From Neurospora tetrasperma FGSC 2508 (taxonomy: Eukaryota > Ascomycota > Sordariomycetes > Sordariales > Sordariaceae), in contig NW_009799101.1 in the NCBI RefSeq assembly GCF_000213175.1, positions 208,501 to 272,500 of the forward strand: a stretch of DNA of 64,000 nucleotides. The letters run 5' to 3'. Within the stretch, counting starts at the first letter, position 1; each line of letters opens with the position of its first letter. The position numbers and the translations under genes were made by a program. The notes under the pieces are model-generated. The model was not told the origin of the DNA. It did no database searches and saw only the letters and a program-made list of their open reading frames with translations. Below are positions 9,818 through 22,042 of the stretch, in pieces.

Positions 9818-12740
9818 GGTGATTGATGTTCAATCGTCGTTGTTATGAATTGTTGCTGTCAAAGTCGGTAGCAGATATGACAGTCAATCAGGCAGTCGTG
9901 CTTGGTTACTCCAAATATCTATCCTTTTCAAAAGCATCGCGGTTCTATCCCATCTTTATTTGTTTAACAGCAAGGTAGGTAACCTTCTAGAAGCTCCCGA
10001 GTTGCGAAGATACGTACAAGGCAATGTTCCATTGGGTGGTGGTATCTTTCGTCGGGGTTGGTGGTCTGATGACGACACGCCACCGTCACGGTCACACCAC
10101 GAACCACATTCTCGTCCCATGTGGGTGAGGCCATTCGACAGAGGGGAAGCCATAGGAATGATAGGGCTTGGAGGGCCGCTTTTTTACTCGTCGCGCATTG
10201 TTTTGGGATTCATCAGTGGTCTGGTCTTTTTAATCGATTTTGTATCGTTCGTTTCGTTGGGTCGCGCATCGCCAATGGGTTGTCGCGACCGACCGAGATA
10301 GATGCATGCAGTATGCAGGTTCCATTTGGCAGTCAAGAAGTGGGAGACAGCGCATCAACACCCAAAAAATGCATCAATACAAAAACTGCCAACTGCACAG
10401 CAGGTGGAGATAGAGATCTCTGTCAAGGCAATGCTGATAGGGCTGATTTCGACTGTTGTTGTTTGTCGGTGTTTATGAACTTTACCAAGACGGCATCAAG
10501 ATCGACCTCGATTTCCGTCAAAGACAAATATACCGACTGCAAGTCCTTACCTACTCATCGACACGCAACTTATGACCGTGGAAATGCTCTCTTGTATGGA
10601 TGACATGCTTGTAACTTTTGTACTCAACTGTACTGAAACTGAAAAGGGGGAGCATTGCTTGAATTGCTCGAATACCAATTCCAGACATCTTGGCAGTAAA
10701 TTCAGGAAAGGCCTGCATTCTGAGCTACTGATTGATCAATTCATATGTCGCACCACATCATCAATTGAGTGGTTTTGTTGACTCCTGGAAATAGTAATGC
10801 ATGATTCCCGGTGGCGGCGGGCGGTCCTACATCCCATTTGTTGGTTGTCTTTGTTTTCTTTTTTCCTTCCTTTTTTCTTCTAATTTTTCCCCTTTTTTTT
10901 TTTTTTTTTTGTCATTGTCGACGTCTGGAGTCTGGATCTGTATCGGTGACCGACTGCATCGCGGCGCATATGTAGAAGTACTAGTCCAACATCAGCCATC
11001 AATGTTGCAGCATTTAGATGCAGTACAACGAGAACAACAACCACAACATCAACAACAGAAAAGCATTGATGACAAAAACACAATGGACAGACCGAAAGAA
11101 GGGGAGTAGAGGGACCCAAGACAATGGACTTTTTAAGGAGACAGAGGAGATTTGTTTCATGGACCTGGAACCCCCGACCGGCTTTTCGCATCCGAAGAAA
11201 AAAAAGGCTCGAATCGAAGCTGAGAAGAAGTGGAAGCACAGACCAGGAATACAGTCGGTACAAGTCAATATCCACAGTAAGCGCTATTTTTGTAGCACTG
11301 GGAAATGGGGGGTTGCAAGGTTTCTGGTCTCTACCGGACGCTAGGCTCTCCCGACGCCGGCAGGCCGGGGGACATCTCAGGCCGCCCTGTGACTGCAGTG
11401 GATCTCTGGAGCTGGATTGGATTGGACTGGAGTTCGGTTGGAGTTCGGGCCTGGTTTTCGAATGTCCTGTCCTTGCTTGACTTTTGGTGCGTGATGACGG
11501 AGGTGAAGGGGCCGGGGGTCTTCTTCTTCTTCGAATACGAACAAACCAGAAACCTCTTCATCTCGTTCTGCTGTTCGGATCTTGGTTCTTACCCAGTTCT
11601 TTTCCCCTTTGTGTCCTGGCACCGCTTCTTTCCTTCCATCGAGCCTAGTACACTACACTACTACTGCGTACATGTACGAACGGGTATAACCGCCCAAGAC
11701 ATCGACTCAAGCTAGTGACCATCACGGGATGAACCAACAAAGGGGTCATCATCATCAATGAATTCACTTGACACTAGTGCACAGTCTGGACTCGCAGCAG
11801 ACGCCAAGATTCAGGATCAGGCTCGTGTTTTCGATTAGACGCCAAAAAGCGAAAGGACGATCGGTGGGGTGCGCCATCAGGAGGCCACTGCCGGGCGGGC
11901 CAGTGGAGGGGCGCCATTACCTTACGGGTATGGGGTGCTATGGGGTGCTATGGGGTGCCAAGACGGCGTGGCTGTGTCAGATTCACGGACCAGACGACCC
12001 AATCAGATGGCCCATAGCCGCCCCTGAATGAATGAATCCAAGTCACTCACTGAGAACGAAGTCAACGAAGGGAACACCAACAAGATCCCCTGAGAAAGTT
12101 CACAGTCCAGATCAGTTCAGTGCCTCCTCTCTCCAGCGATGACCGATGACCTGAGAACAGGAACAACAACAACAGCAACAACAACAACAAACAGGGCCCC
12201 TTGCGTACTGGTAATTTCGGCCCATTGGCTGACCCACAGGACACTTCCCCACAGTCATGTTCCATTCTTCCAATCGAAGTGCCTTTTTGCTTCCGTGACC
12301 ATTCCAGTTGCCGGTTCAGTTCAGTTTCCAGCCAAGGCCGCAGCACAGTGCCAATTGTTGTCTCCCCTGTTCTTGCGTCCTGTTCCTGCGTTTTGCCCGT
12401 CAACTGAGTGCCTGCAGTGTGATGTGTGTGAGTGGATGCATCTTCAGCTGAAGTGAAGGGATCCGGGGTCTCCTTTGTTCGTTTCTTTTTTTTCTTTCTT
12501 TTTCCCACTCCATCTTCATTTTGCATTTTTACCCTTCATTCCCCTTCCCGCACATCTTCCTTCCATCCCATCTTTTTCCTCTTCCAATCCCCAACTATCC
12601 ATCCAGCATCAGACCAGTCCTTGTAGGACAGACATTCGTTATATTGCCTGGATATAATAATACGAACCGCCACTCTTTCCCCCGAATTAGAACAACAGCC
12701 CTCTCGAGCACCTTCGATTGATTATACATAACCACACACA
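9818..12740. other. long intergenic region upstream of the GH17 gene
   Basis: About 2.9 kb without a supportable gene. It holds a T-run near 10888-10910, a short tandem repeat of GGGTGCTATG near 11935-11962, and CAA-rich stretches near 11026-11056 and 12160-12190. Just before the next start codon are pyrimidine-rich blocks (12480-12600) and GATATAATAATA at about 12651, some 90 bp before the GH17 start. The right part is probably promoter and long 5' leader. Confidence 0.35.
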
Positions 12741-13988
12741 ATGCGCGCTTCCGAACTCCTCGCCGGCGCCGCCGCCCTCCTCGCTTCCGGCGTGTCCGCC
12801 GAGGCCTACCTCGGCTTCAACTCGGGTAACACGCTCCCCAGCCGCGAAGCCAAGTTCAAGAAGGACTGGGTGCAAGAGTTCACCACGGCCCAGAACCTCA
12901 AGAACTCCCCCGGCGTCTTCAACGCCGTCCGTCTCTACACCAACATCCAGGCCTACTCGCAAACCTCGGAGCCCATTGAGGCCTTTGAGGCCGCCATCGA
13001 GACCAACACCAAGATCCTGCTGGGTGTCTGGGCCTCGGGCACCAACACCATCGAGCCCGAGATCAAGGCCCTCCAGAACGGCATTGCCAAGTACGGCAAG
13101 AAGCTGACGGACCTCATCATCGGCGCCTCCATCGGTTCCGAGGACCTGTACCGTGTGTCCGTCACGGGCATCCAGAACAAGTCGGGTGTCGGCGCGGGCC
13201 CCGCCGAGCTCGTCAAGTTCATCTCCGACTGGAAGAAGGCCTTCCAGGGCACCGCCATTGCCAACGTGCCCATCGGCCATGTCGACACGTGGGACGCCTG
13301 GACCAACGGCACCAACAAGCCCGTCATCGACGCGGTCGACTGGGTCGGTGTGGACGAGTACCCCTACTACGAGAACGGCAAGGGCAACAACATTGAGAAC
13401 TCTGGCTACCTCTTCGACCGCGCCTACGATGCCATTGAGGGCGCTGTCGGCGGCAAGCCCATCTGGGTCACGGAGACGGGCTGGCCCTACGTCGGCCAGA
13501 CGTGGGACCAGGCTGAGGCCACCATCAAGAACCAGCAGTACTACTGGCAGGAGGTTGGCTGCCGCAAGCTGTTCGGCAAGGTCCCCACTTTCTGGTACAA
13601 CCTCCGTGACTCGAACCCGGACAACGAGATGAAGTTCGCTATCACCGACAACCTCTCCACCACTCCCCACTTCGACCTCACCTGCCCCAAGACCTTCAAG
13701 ACCACCCCCAAGGCTTCTTCTTCCAGCGCTTCTGCCACCTCGGCTGCCACCGGCACTGGTGTCTCGTCTCCTTCTAGCATGGAGTCTGGCTCTTCTGGCT
13801 CCGGCTCTTCGGGTTCTGGGTCGTCGGGCTCCGCTTCCTCCGGCACTGCCTCTTCTTCCGAGCCCGCTACCGTTACCGCCCCTGCTGAGAGTGCGGTCGC
13901 TACTGGCTCTGCTACCTCGGTTAAGGGCGTGTCGGCCGCTGCTGTGGCCGGCATGACCCTTCTCGTTGGTGTCTTTGCTATGCTTTAA
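12741..13988 (+). CDS. eglC: GPI-anchored endo-1,3-beta-glucosidase, GH17 (EglC-like)
   Basis: Intronless, 415 residues. A signal peptide (1-20, ending SGVSA) precedes the mature start EAYLGFNSGNTLP. GH17 marks are visible in order: RLYTN (64-68), IIGASIGSEDLYR with the probable acid/base Glu134, GVDEYPYY (203-210), and IWVTETGWPY (241-250) with the probable nucleophile Glu245. After the catalytic domain (ending near 325) comes a Ser/Gly/Thr-rich stalk with SGSSGSG repeats, then a hydrophobic tail (about 397-415) typical of a GPI-anchor signal. The enzyme should cut beta-1,3-glucan and act at the plasma membrane or cell wall during wall remodelling. The codons are strongly C/G-ending, unlike the neighbours, which suggests high expression. 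The symbol is by analogy with Aspergillus eglC. Confidence 0.9.
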   Translation: MRASELLAGAAALLASGVSAEAYLGFNSGNTLPSREAKFKKDWVQEFTTAQNLKNSPGVFNAVRLYTNIQAYSQTSEPIEAFEAAIETNTKILLGVWASGTNTIEPEIKALQNGIAKYGKKLTDLIIGASIGSEDLYRVSVTGIQNKSGVGAGPAELVKFISDWKKAFQGTAIANVPIGHVDTWDAWTNGTNKPVIDAVDWVGVDEYPYYENGKGNNIENSGYLFDRAYDAIEGAVGGKPIWVTETGWPYVGQTWDQAEATIKNQQYYWQEVGCRKLFGKVPTFWYNLRDSNPDNEMKFAITDNLSTTPHFDLTCPKTFKTTPKASSSSASATSAATGTGVSSPSSMESGSSGSGSSGSGSSGSASSGTASSSEPATVTAPAESAVATGSATSVKGVSAAAVAGMTLLVGVFAML

Positions 13989-15626
13989 AGAAAGAGGTGA
14001 TTGATGTCAACAAATGATATAGATGGAATGTGTCAGGGAAAGTTAAAGTTGGGATTGCATATAACTGGGCTAGGTCATGTTAGTTAGGTAGACAAGAAAT
14101 AGAGAAAGGCGATTGCCAAGTTGGTTATCATGTTTTGTGTATCTGTTTGTCTGGTGATGTTGGATATGCGCTTGCATCTGCTGTAGCTTGTCGTAGCTCG
14201 TAAACATCTGTAGAGACAATGAAGCAATGCAGCCATCAATCAGCAATAAAGATCCCGCCCTTGCGTTCGTGATACTTCACCCCATCAATGAACTGAACGA
14301 CAAACAACGTGATTCACCTTGGAACCACTAGCTCCATTCATTGCCGGCGCCAAGTCCAGTTCAGTTGCCAACGGACCCCGGTGCTGCCGCTCTGCCGCCG
14401 CTCCGCCCGCAACAACGCAGCGCCTATCAGTCAACAAAGCGTCAGCTGCTTCCTTTCATCAGTGGCTCGCCCCCCCGTGGCTTGTCTTGTCAGTGGCTGT
14501 CCGCCAGCCAACGCTTCACACAAATGATGTTGGCGATTAGGACGATCACCTCGATCAAAATCCAATAACGAAACAAACAGTGGAGAGAGCCCAGCCTTTT
14601 GTTGTACGACGGGCAGTCAGTCAGATGTTTCGTTGCGATTTTAACCGGGCTGGGGTCCCGGTGAGGGTCGTGATCAGGTTAAATGCAAACATGGATGGCA
14701 GAGCACAGCAGGGTGAGGTGTGGTGTGATGTGCTGAAACTTGACACTCAGAGGATGGACGGGATGCGCTCCCTCGCTTGGGTGGTGAGGTTGGAAGGCGC
14801 GCTTCAGCGCACAGACCACCGGACGCGGTATTTAGTTAGGAGTCACGGTTGCAAACCGTTAGAGAGCACGTTAGACCAATCACAACCTTTGTTATCACCC
14901 CAAAAGAACCGTGAGCAGCGGTGCAGCACGCATTGCAAGGTGAGGTGGTGAGGTGGTGGCTGCAACGATCAAAAAGCACCCAACAGGGTAGGGTCTGTTA
15001 GGTGTTATGGGTTCTACTAACTGTTTGACTGTGCTTTCTGCAGATGGGATGTTAGTGGTTCAGCTCGCTGTAAACCCGACCACTGCAGCGGCGCCGGCAG
15101 CAACTCCGTCATCTAGCGTATCACCTGGGCCCGGTTACGTCATTGACCTACATCATAGGTAGCTGTAGGGTCCATCCAGTCCTCTGCCCAGGCAGGCATC
15201 CATCCATCCATCCATCTCCCGGGACCCTGCCGACACCTACCTACCTACCTACCGCCCCCGGGATTGATGATCAACAAAAACCTTTACATCAACAAGTTTG
15301 GTTCTTATGCGCTTGTCGTTTGTTGCCAAGTCCGCAAGATAAATATTGGCAATCGAGATCCTGCAAAGTTTTCTTTTTGTTTTTTCTTTCTTTTTGAACC
15401 ATCTATCCCGAACCATCATCGATCGTCTTACCTTTCCCAACGCATCTATCCGTCCATTTTCGCTCGAAATCCACATCCAGAAAGAACAACAACACCAACA
15501 CCACCCTAAAAATTTCCTATTTCAGACATCTCCATCCATCTATCGCATACCACACACAACACCCACCAGAGCCACGACGCTCCATACCAGCCAACCAACC
15601 AGACAGACAGAAACAAATCCCCAAAA
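13989..15626. other. intergenic region
   Basis: No gene supported. It includes the 3' flank of the GH17 gene and, near 15195-15252, CCAT and ACCT/CCTA microsatellites. The last 200 bp are pyrimidine- and A-rich, as expected of the leader of the next plus-strand gene. Confidence 0.35.
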
Positions 15627-16792
15627 ATGTCAGCCCAACAACCAACCGAACGCCCTCAACCCCCCAAAACCGAAGGCTACCGACACGGCACCGCCGCCCC
15701 ATCCTCCAATTTGAAGCCCACCATCACCATGTCCTCCATGTCCCCTCACTACACCCTCCCCACCTCCAAAGCCGGAACCCCTCTAAACTCCGCCCCCGGC
15801 ACGCCCACCGCCAACCTCTCCAGCCTCTCCCTCTCAACAGCAACAGGCTACCCCCTCCCCGTCCCCCCCCGCGGCCCAATCCGCATGCTCTCCGAACACG
15901 CCGTCTCCGACACCCCGCTTACCTCGGACCCCTACGGCACTCCCTCCGCTGCCGGAGGACCACCCCAAGACTACCTCTCCTACCGCCGCCCCACCAACGC
16001 ACAATCCCAACTCCCCACCACCGAACTGCGAAGTAACCTCGCTGCCACTGCCGCCACCGCAGCAATGGGCGCAAGCGGTGCCGGCGCCTGGGGCTCCTCG
16101 CGCGGAATCCTTGGTGGTTCGGGACCAGCGAATCCTCGAGAGGCAAGGGAGACGCAGTACGTTTCTGCTTCTTTGTCTGCTGCTGGGTCAAGGAATAATA
16201 GTAGTACGGCGTTGAGCGGGATGGTTTCTGGCCATACTACTGGACGGGGTCATCCACTGGCTAGAGAAAACTTGCAGAGCGAAGCCAAAACGGAAGGAGA
16301 ACAGATGGCGCCGTATGGAGAAGGGGAGGTGGCGCGTGCTGTGGAGGGGCAGGCAAGGAAGAGGAATACCAAGAGACGGGAGTCGATGGCGCAGGGGAAA
16401 AAGCCGAACTTGAGTTTGGCGCAATTGGGAGAGGGACAGGGACAGGGAGAGGGAGAGAAAGAGGGAGAGGGGGAGGGAGAGAGTGATCACCATGGAAGAA
16501 GAGAAAGGATGGGGAGCGCGAGTCAGAGGGAGGCTAGTGGTGAGAGACATGGACGGGTGAGGGGGGAGGTCAGTTTGGAGCCTTCGGAGGCTGATTTGGA
16601 GAGGTAAGCTTTTTTGATTTCCCCCACTAATATATACTGGGATGGCAACAGTGCTAACGTATATGGTGTCGATACAGAAAAAAGATGCAGCAGTCTTGGA
16701 AGAGGGAAGAGATCAAGCAGGCGAGAAAAGCAGGAAAGGATGTCGACGGGACGAGCGGGTTGAGTGGAAGACAGCCTAGGCCTGAAGTATAA
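15627..16792 (+). CDS. hypothetical disordered protein
   Basis: Two exons, join(15627..16603, 16678..16792), 363 residues. The 74-nt intron has donor GTAAGC and a GCTAAC branch site; splicing extends the protein by 38 residues to RPRPEV. I do not recognise the family. The N-terminal 150 residues are rich in Pro, Ser and Thr (many TP/SP sites). The middle has Ala/Gly stretches, and residues about 230-320 are charged with a GEGQGQGEGEKEGEGEGE run. The spliced C-terminus, KKMQQSWKREEIKQARKAGK, is a basic helix and may be the most conserved part. No membrane segment is seen. The start is the first ATG after an A-rich leader (CCAAAAATG). Confidence 0.6.
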
Positions 16793-17205
16793 AGGAGGAG
16801 TGTTCATCAGAGTGTGGTTGGAGGGGTGTCGTTCTGGTGTTGAAATCTTAGACTATTAGAGTGACGTTTTAGATGTGTGTGCGTTCTTTTCTTCTTCTTT
16901 CCTTTCCTTTTTTTTTTTTTCTTCTTTTTTTTTTTTTTCTTTTTTTTCTTCCATTTTTTCTTCATTTTAGCTTGGTGTGTTTCAAATTATCGACAAAAGA
17001 GGTACACAGAAAATAGTTGTAAGATATGGTAGAAAGAGAGGATATTCATGTAACATTTTACATTCGACTACTGTACCCAACCCATCGCAACGAGACGAAT
17101 GACGTGGAAACAGGCTGGTCAATGATTTGAAATGTCTTCCCGTTGCCTGTCATATCCCTTCAAATCCTCTGTCCACGGCTGCCAAGAATATTCAGATGAG
17201 CCGTC
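16793..17205. other. T-rich intergenic region
   Basis: A run of T/C-rich sequence (about 16885-16965) follows the preceding gene. No gene seen. Confidence 0.4.
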
Positions 17206-18419
17206 TCATAGATGTGGCAGCACCTCCAACCAGCTGGGCATAACAAAGACGCCGTATGGCATGTGTCGGAGGCTGACGAACGACTCCACGAGAAGGTAAA
17301 CCCTGGTAGCGACAAATGCTACGCCTATAACCAGCATACAAAATCTCCCGAAGTATAGCCATATTATCATCAAGTGCCATCGTATTCTTGATAGAGGTAT
17401 TTTGGAGCGAGTAAGCACTTGTCCGCACTCGACGCACATCGTCAACTTGCCAGGGCCTGTTGAAGATGCGAGAAGACCGTAGATATAAAATGCAGGTATG
17501 AGATTCATAATGATGATACTGCTCACGTTCCATAAGGTCCACTTGATTTGGGTCGGAAATACAGAATTCCAAGCAGCCAAGTGGATCCCGCCATTCAAAG
17601 AGCTGAAAATGATAACGCATAATCTATCGAAGCGGGTGAGTCGATCGCGGCCTTTGACGTGCATTCCGAACCAGTCCTTAGCGGTATTCCATATCATGGT
17701 TTTGTGAGTGGAATCGAACGGTTATTGTCCATCACGGTATCGCTGCCCATTGCATATCGATGATGTTCGTAGGTCGTGGTGGTCTCTCTGTCAAAATCTG
17801 GCGGGCCTTCCAGAGGTATTGAGGTCCTAATCCGAGGATCATGATAAAAGGCGGTGCGGTAAAGGCGATCAGAGTATCGACAACGCCTTTGGCTCGGAAT
17901 CACCTGACAGTTCACATAAGGCTCAGGGTCTTGTATGGTCCTTTTGTCAAGCAGAGTAATGTGTTTGATGACTCTTTCCGCTCTGACTTTATCCGCCGGC
18001 GAAAAGAATATTCTGCGTCTTGCAAAGGTCATACATCTGACCGCATGTGCCCTTCGGATCGATGGTATTCCAGTGATTTTGACCGGCAAAGAAAGCATCT
18101 TGGCGTAGCTCACACCGCAAGGAAGCACGACTCCGTCCGTCTCGTCGCCATTGATGCAAAGTTCCGAAAAAGTATCTGTAGACTCGATCCAAGTGACCTT
18201 TCTCAATTTCCCTTCATAGTCGGTGAAAGGTATCAACCTCGGTAAACCGGCTGTATCAACGGGGGGCATGGTTTCGGGATCCGCTCTGACCGCGAGCAGT
18301 GACTCGTTTTCGGGTGTTCGTTGTGGGTGTAAGCATGTCATGATATTCTGTGCCTCACAGAACTGTTCTTGGACCATCAACGCAAGCGCATCCGCAAAAG
18401 CATCTGTAGGTATATGAAA
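17206..18419 (-). pseudogene. membrane-protein gene, 5' end cut off by a mobile element
   Basis: Two minus-strand frames meet at a 4-bp stop/start overlap (17694-17697). The upstream one (to 18419) is a soluble region of about 240 residues containing FHIPTDAFADAL, DPRIRTSIPLEGPPDFDRET and MDNNRSIPLTKP. The downstream one (17206..17697) has three hydrophobic segments, including GGIHLAAWNSVFPTQ, like the C-terminal ends of a large unnamed ascomycete membrane-protein family. The two probably made one protein, now separated by a frame change. No natural start is left: the reading frame runs straight into the inverted repeat of the element beginning at 18420. A function cannot be assigned. Confidence 0.5.
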
Positions 18420-18467
18420 GGGGTAACCTCCGCGCACACCTATAAACTCCCCATGCACACCCAAACC
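18420..18467 (+). repeat. left terminal inverted repeat
   Basis: Begins GGGGTAACCTCCG and ends CACCCAAACC. It is the inverse of the right copy, with three mismatches. Confidence 0.8.
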
Positions 18468-19106
18468 CAAAAAGTGGGGATGTAACAATTAATGTCACCT
18501 ATTATTGTAAACCCCGATTTTAACTATAAAATTTCACACTTTCAATATTTATAACATTTCCCCGCATTAACAAGTAACACGCTACATTACACGCATTTAA
18601 CAAGCGGCGCCTCCCCAAACTTTATACCCTCTTTTACACACTCTTTTACACCCTTTAATTATACACTCTTATACTACCCTTCAATTGCAATACAGCGCCT
18701 TACCCCTATAATCGCTCTCGCGTATTAATATACGCAATTAATAACCCTCTATAATAGTTACTAAATTATTTACTAAATTAATTACTAACCTTCTCAAATA
18801 CAAATAATTCCCCAATCTCAATCCTAATCCTAATCTTAATCTTACTACCGTCGCAATAACTCCCCCGCTCTCTCCGTCAATTCGTATACAAATAACGCTA
18901 CCTTCAATTCTATAACGTTATTTAAAAAGGATTTAAAATATATTTAGACAGTCCTATCAAACAATTTCTATTTTAATATACTACCTAATAAGGATTATAA
19001 TACCCAACTCGCCGCTATCGTTGACTTCTATTAGCGTTACCGATTTAGTATTATAATTAGGTGCTTAAAGAATAGGAAGGGTAAAACTATATTCGTTATA
19101 CTTTAT

Positions 19107-19353
19107 TGTCACGGCTTGGCTGGATGGGTATTGGGAATAAGGGTACTCTGACGGACAAGCTTCTTATCTTATCTTCTTATCGATAGACGATCCGGATTGG
19201 GAAGGCGGCGACGAATGGCAGATCTGACTTATATGTCCGGATCCGAAATGCCTTCGTTCGTCTACCTTCTCTTTTCCTCCTTACACTTAATATTACTTTG
19301 ATTTGTGGCTTCTAATCTTGTTGTCTTATCACTCGTAGGATCACGCTTTCACA
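19107..19353. mobile_element. solo LTR nested in the A+T-rich element
   Basis: A 247-bp block of ordinary base composition inside the RIP-mutated element. It begins TGTCACGGC, ends CTTTCACA (TG...CA ends) and is flanked on both sides by the 5-bp direct repeat TTTAT. These are the marks of a solo LTR left after recombination of an LTR retrotransposon. There is no internal region. It looks younger than its host element because it shows little RIP-type decay, although a short single copy may also escape RIP. The family is not determined. Confidence 0.8.
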
Positions 19354-21959
19354 TTTATTACAATTAAACTAATTACTATCCCTATCCAAAACAATAGTCT
19401 AATAAACGCTGTATATCGTTATAAAAGGCTACAAAAGACTATCCCTTCATTATTTAAATACGTACACTAGCAAAGTAAAACGGCAAATAGTCAACATAAG
19501 GTGCCAACTTTACTTACAAAGGCTATAGTTAATTATAAGATCTATTGCGCTACATTCTACTATAGTAACGAACAATTAATTAAGAGTAATTAAATGAAAC
19601 TTATAAACTCTTAATCGATAATAATCTATCAGCTACTTCTATATATAAATGAGTATAGTCCCGGTAGCGCAATATTCTTCTAACCAATAAAGACTTCGAG
19701 AATATATAGTACCAAATACAAAAGAATTATTACTATAAATTAAATAATACCTAATACTTTATTAAAGAGTTTAAGGAGGCTTAAAATATTACATATAACT
19801 CTATTAATTTCGAAGAGGAGGATAAGAATACCCCGCACTATATCTTTTAAATCTACGACCGGTAGAAAAAAATATAGAAGCAATTTCCAATTATATTAAA
19901 TATTAACGCTATGTACAAAACAAACTATTACTATATACTTCTTATTTAGGACGTTATCGCTACTCCGGAAAAATTTTTAATAATAATCTTTCAAACGGTT
20001 ATTAATAACAAGAATAAGGAGGGGTTCAATTTTATTATTAACCGTCTTTATACTTTTATAGTAATAAAATATATCCCCTACCCTAAAGTATTTATAATTA
20101 ATAATAATATAGTATTAATCGCTACCTTTAAATAATACTTCCGCGCCTTATAATAATAGTATTACATTTAATATATTAATTATAACGTTATAAAAGCTAT
20201 TAAGAAACATTAAGTCAAACCGCGCATACAATTATTTAATCCTAGTAATAATAGTAAAAATTACGAACAGTATAGTCCGCAGCTTATTAAAGCTAATTGT
20301 ACTGACCTCTAAAAGATTGGAAAGGTCTATCACCGAATCTGTACAGCTATTAGAACTAAAGTTGGCCTTTCCCCTTTGCCTAATAAAATCGCTAATACTA
20401 GAGCTATACTATTCTTTATATAGCAATATATAATTTACACCTCGTCTCTAACGGATTTTAATAAGGCTTAATCCCTACTAACTTAATATTTTAATAATAA
20501 TCAACAGCAGCTTATAAAATACTTTAAGGAGGAGTTTTTAACCTACCAAACCGAATAGGCAAACTATCACACATCGCAATACTTCAATTATAGCCAACGT
20601 ACTACATCCCCCAACAAATCGGCTAATAATTCTATTAAAATAAATAATCTTTTAGTAAAGTATAACTTAATAAGGGTATTTATTACTTATAACTAATACA
20701 CTTACTACCGCTCTAACGTATATAAATAGGCGGTTATACGAATTAAAAATAAAGTACGGTACTAATATATTAATTATAAATAATTAGGGGATTACCCACT
20801 AAAATTAACCTTCTAAGCACTAAATTTACTTAATTACTAATACCGCATTTACTTCGCCTCCATCCCTACAATAAATCTATAATCTAATTAATAATTTATA
20901 AAACTGTTACCCCCTTATATTTACTAATTTAGAGCCTAATATAGCTTACTATATATTTATAAAATAGCCGCTAAAAATAATAAGGGAGGAGTACTAGTAA
21001 CCAAACAAGATTATTATCCCTTCTAATATTTATATTAAAGACGTATAAATCCCTCTATTTAGCTACCGTCTTTCTATTCATTAATACAATAATATAGGAT
21101 GCCGTCAATTCCTACCTTCGCCTTTGTCCCTTTAATAAAGCTATACCCAAAGGAAGGCTAATAAAATAGAGCAATCCCTTCGGTAACAAATAAGTAGTCC
21201 CTAAACTACGTAGTAAAACTAATACTTATAGCAGTTCTTTATTAGTAATAGTATAGCGTAACTATTTAAAGTACAAAATTAAACCTAATTTTAAAGCATT
21301 AAATACGGCTAACAGGCAAAAGGAGAAGGGGGAGGCGGGCAGCTATATTAAAATAGTATTATTATTTAATTTAGAAGTACCCTCTAAATCCGACCTAACT
21401 ACTAATAGTACTAACGAAAATAAAATAGCCAATAATAGCCGCAAGCGCCGCTGCTGCAATAATAATCTATTTCACAACTCTACCCTCAGCTCTGCCCATC
21501 TCTTACAATTTAACGATAACGAGGAGGTTAGGGATAATAATAAGCTAGTAATTAAGAAGGAGAGGACTAAACTCAATAAAGCTTACAATGCCTAATCAGC
21601 GCGGGAGATAGAGAAATTGCTAGCTATACCTTAAAACAAAGCACTACTTTATAAATAGCCTAACCTATATAACCCTAACCCTCGTAAAGTCTAGCCGGCC
21701 GCCAATAAAAACAATACTATAGTATTGAGTAATAGCGAGTAGTAACATCCTCCTTTATTTACTTTACAGTAATATACACGTTTTAGGAGCCTTATCCTTC
21801 TTAATCCGGTATTCTGAAGTGCTTGTTGAGTATAGCGGTCTTTACAGCGGTTATTATAGCAATCACAGCAATGTGGGGACCCTTGTCAGATGTCAGAAAC
21901 ATTGAGAAACCCGTTTTTTACACTAAATACGGCCTGTTTTATATGATAGCCGTCATCTA

Positions 21960-22007
21960 GGTTTGGGTGTGCATAGGGAGTTTATAGGTGTGCACGGAGG
22001 TTTCCCC
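21960..22007 (-). repeat. right terminal inverted repeat
   Basis: Reads GGTTTGGGTGTGCATAGGGA at its start and ends GGTTTCCCC on the plus strand; it is the inverse of 18420..18467. Confidence 0.8.
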
Positions 22008-22042
22008 ATTGAAAACGTGAAAGCTGACCTGAAGCTCCCTAG

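Larger units (their letters stand above)
18420..22007. mobile_element. RIP-mutated element with 48-bp terminal inverted repeats, probably a DNA transposon
   Basis: 3.59 kb of very A+T-rich DNA dense in TA and without open frames, bounded by inverted repeats at 18420..18467 and 21960..22007. The repeats match at 45 of 48 positions; two of the three differences are C/T changes, as RIP would make. A class II element is the simplest reading, but no transposase motif survives. Flanking 8-mers (atatgaaa on the left, attgaaaa on the right) are similar but not identical, so a target-site duplication is not proven. It cuts into a membrane-protein gene on the left and removes the first exon of a CHORD-like gene on the right. 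The final 200 bp are less mutated than the centre. Confidence 0.7.

Noticed and set aside
10121-10603. 160-codon plus-strand frame in the long spacer before the GH17 gene
   Set aside because: No domain, no splice or promoter support, and mixed composition; probably chance.
12687-13670. 327-codon minus-strand frame rich in Gly, Val, Asp and Leu
   Set aside because: An antisense shadow of the highly codon-biased GH17 gene.
18420-22007. Searching for a CRISPR-like or phage element in the A+T-rich island
   Set aside because: No regularly spaced repeats; base composition and TA density fit RIP in a fungal nucleus.
18412-22015. An 8-bp target-site duplication around the inverted-repeat element
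   Set aside because: The flanks atatgaaa and attgaaaa agree at only some positions; not enough to claim a duplication or assign a superfamily.
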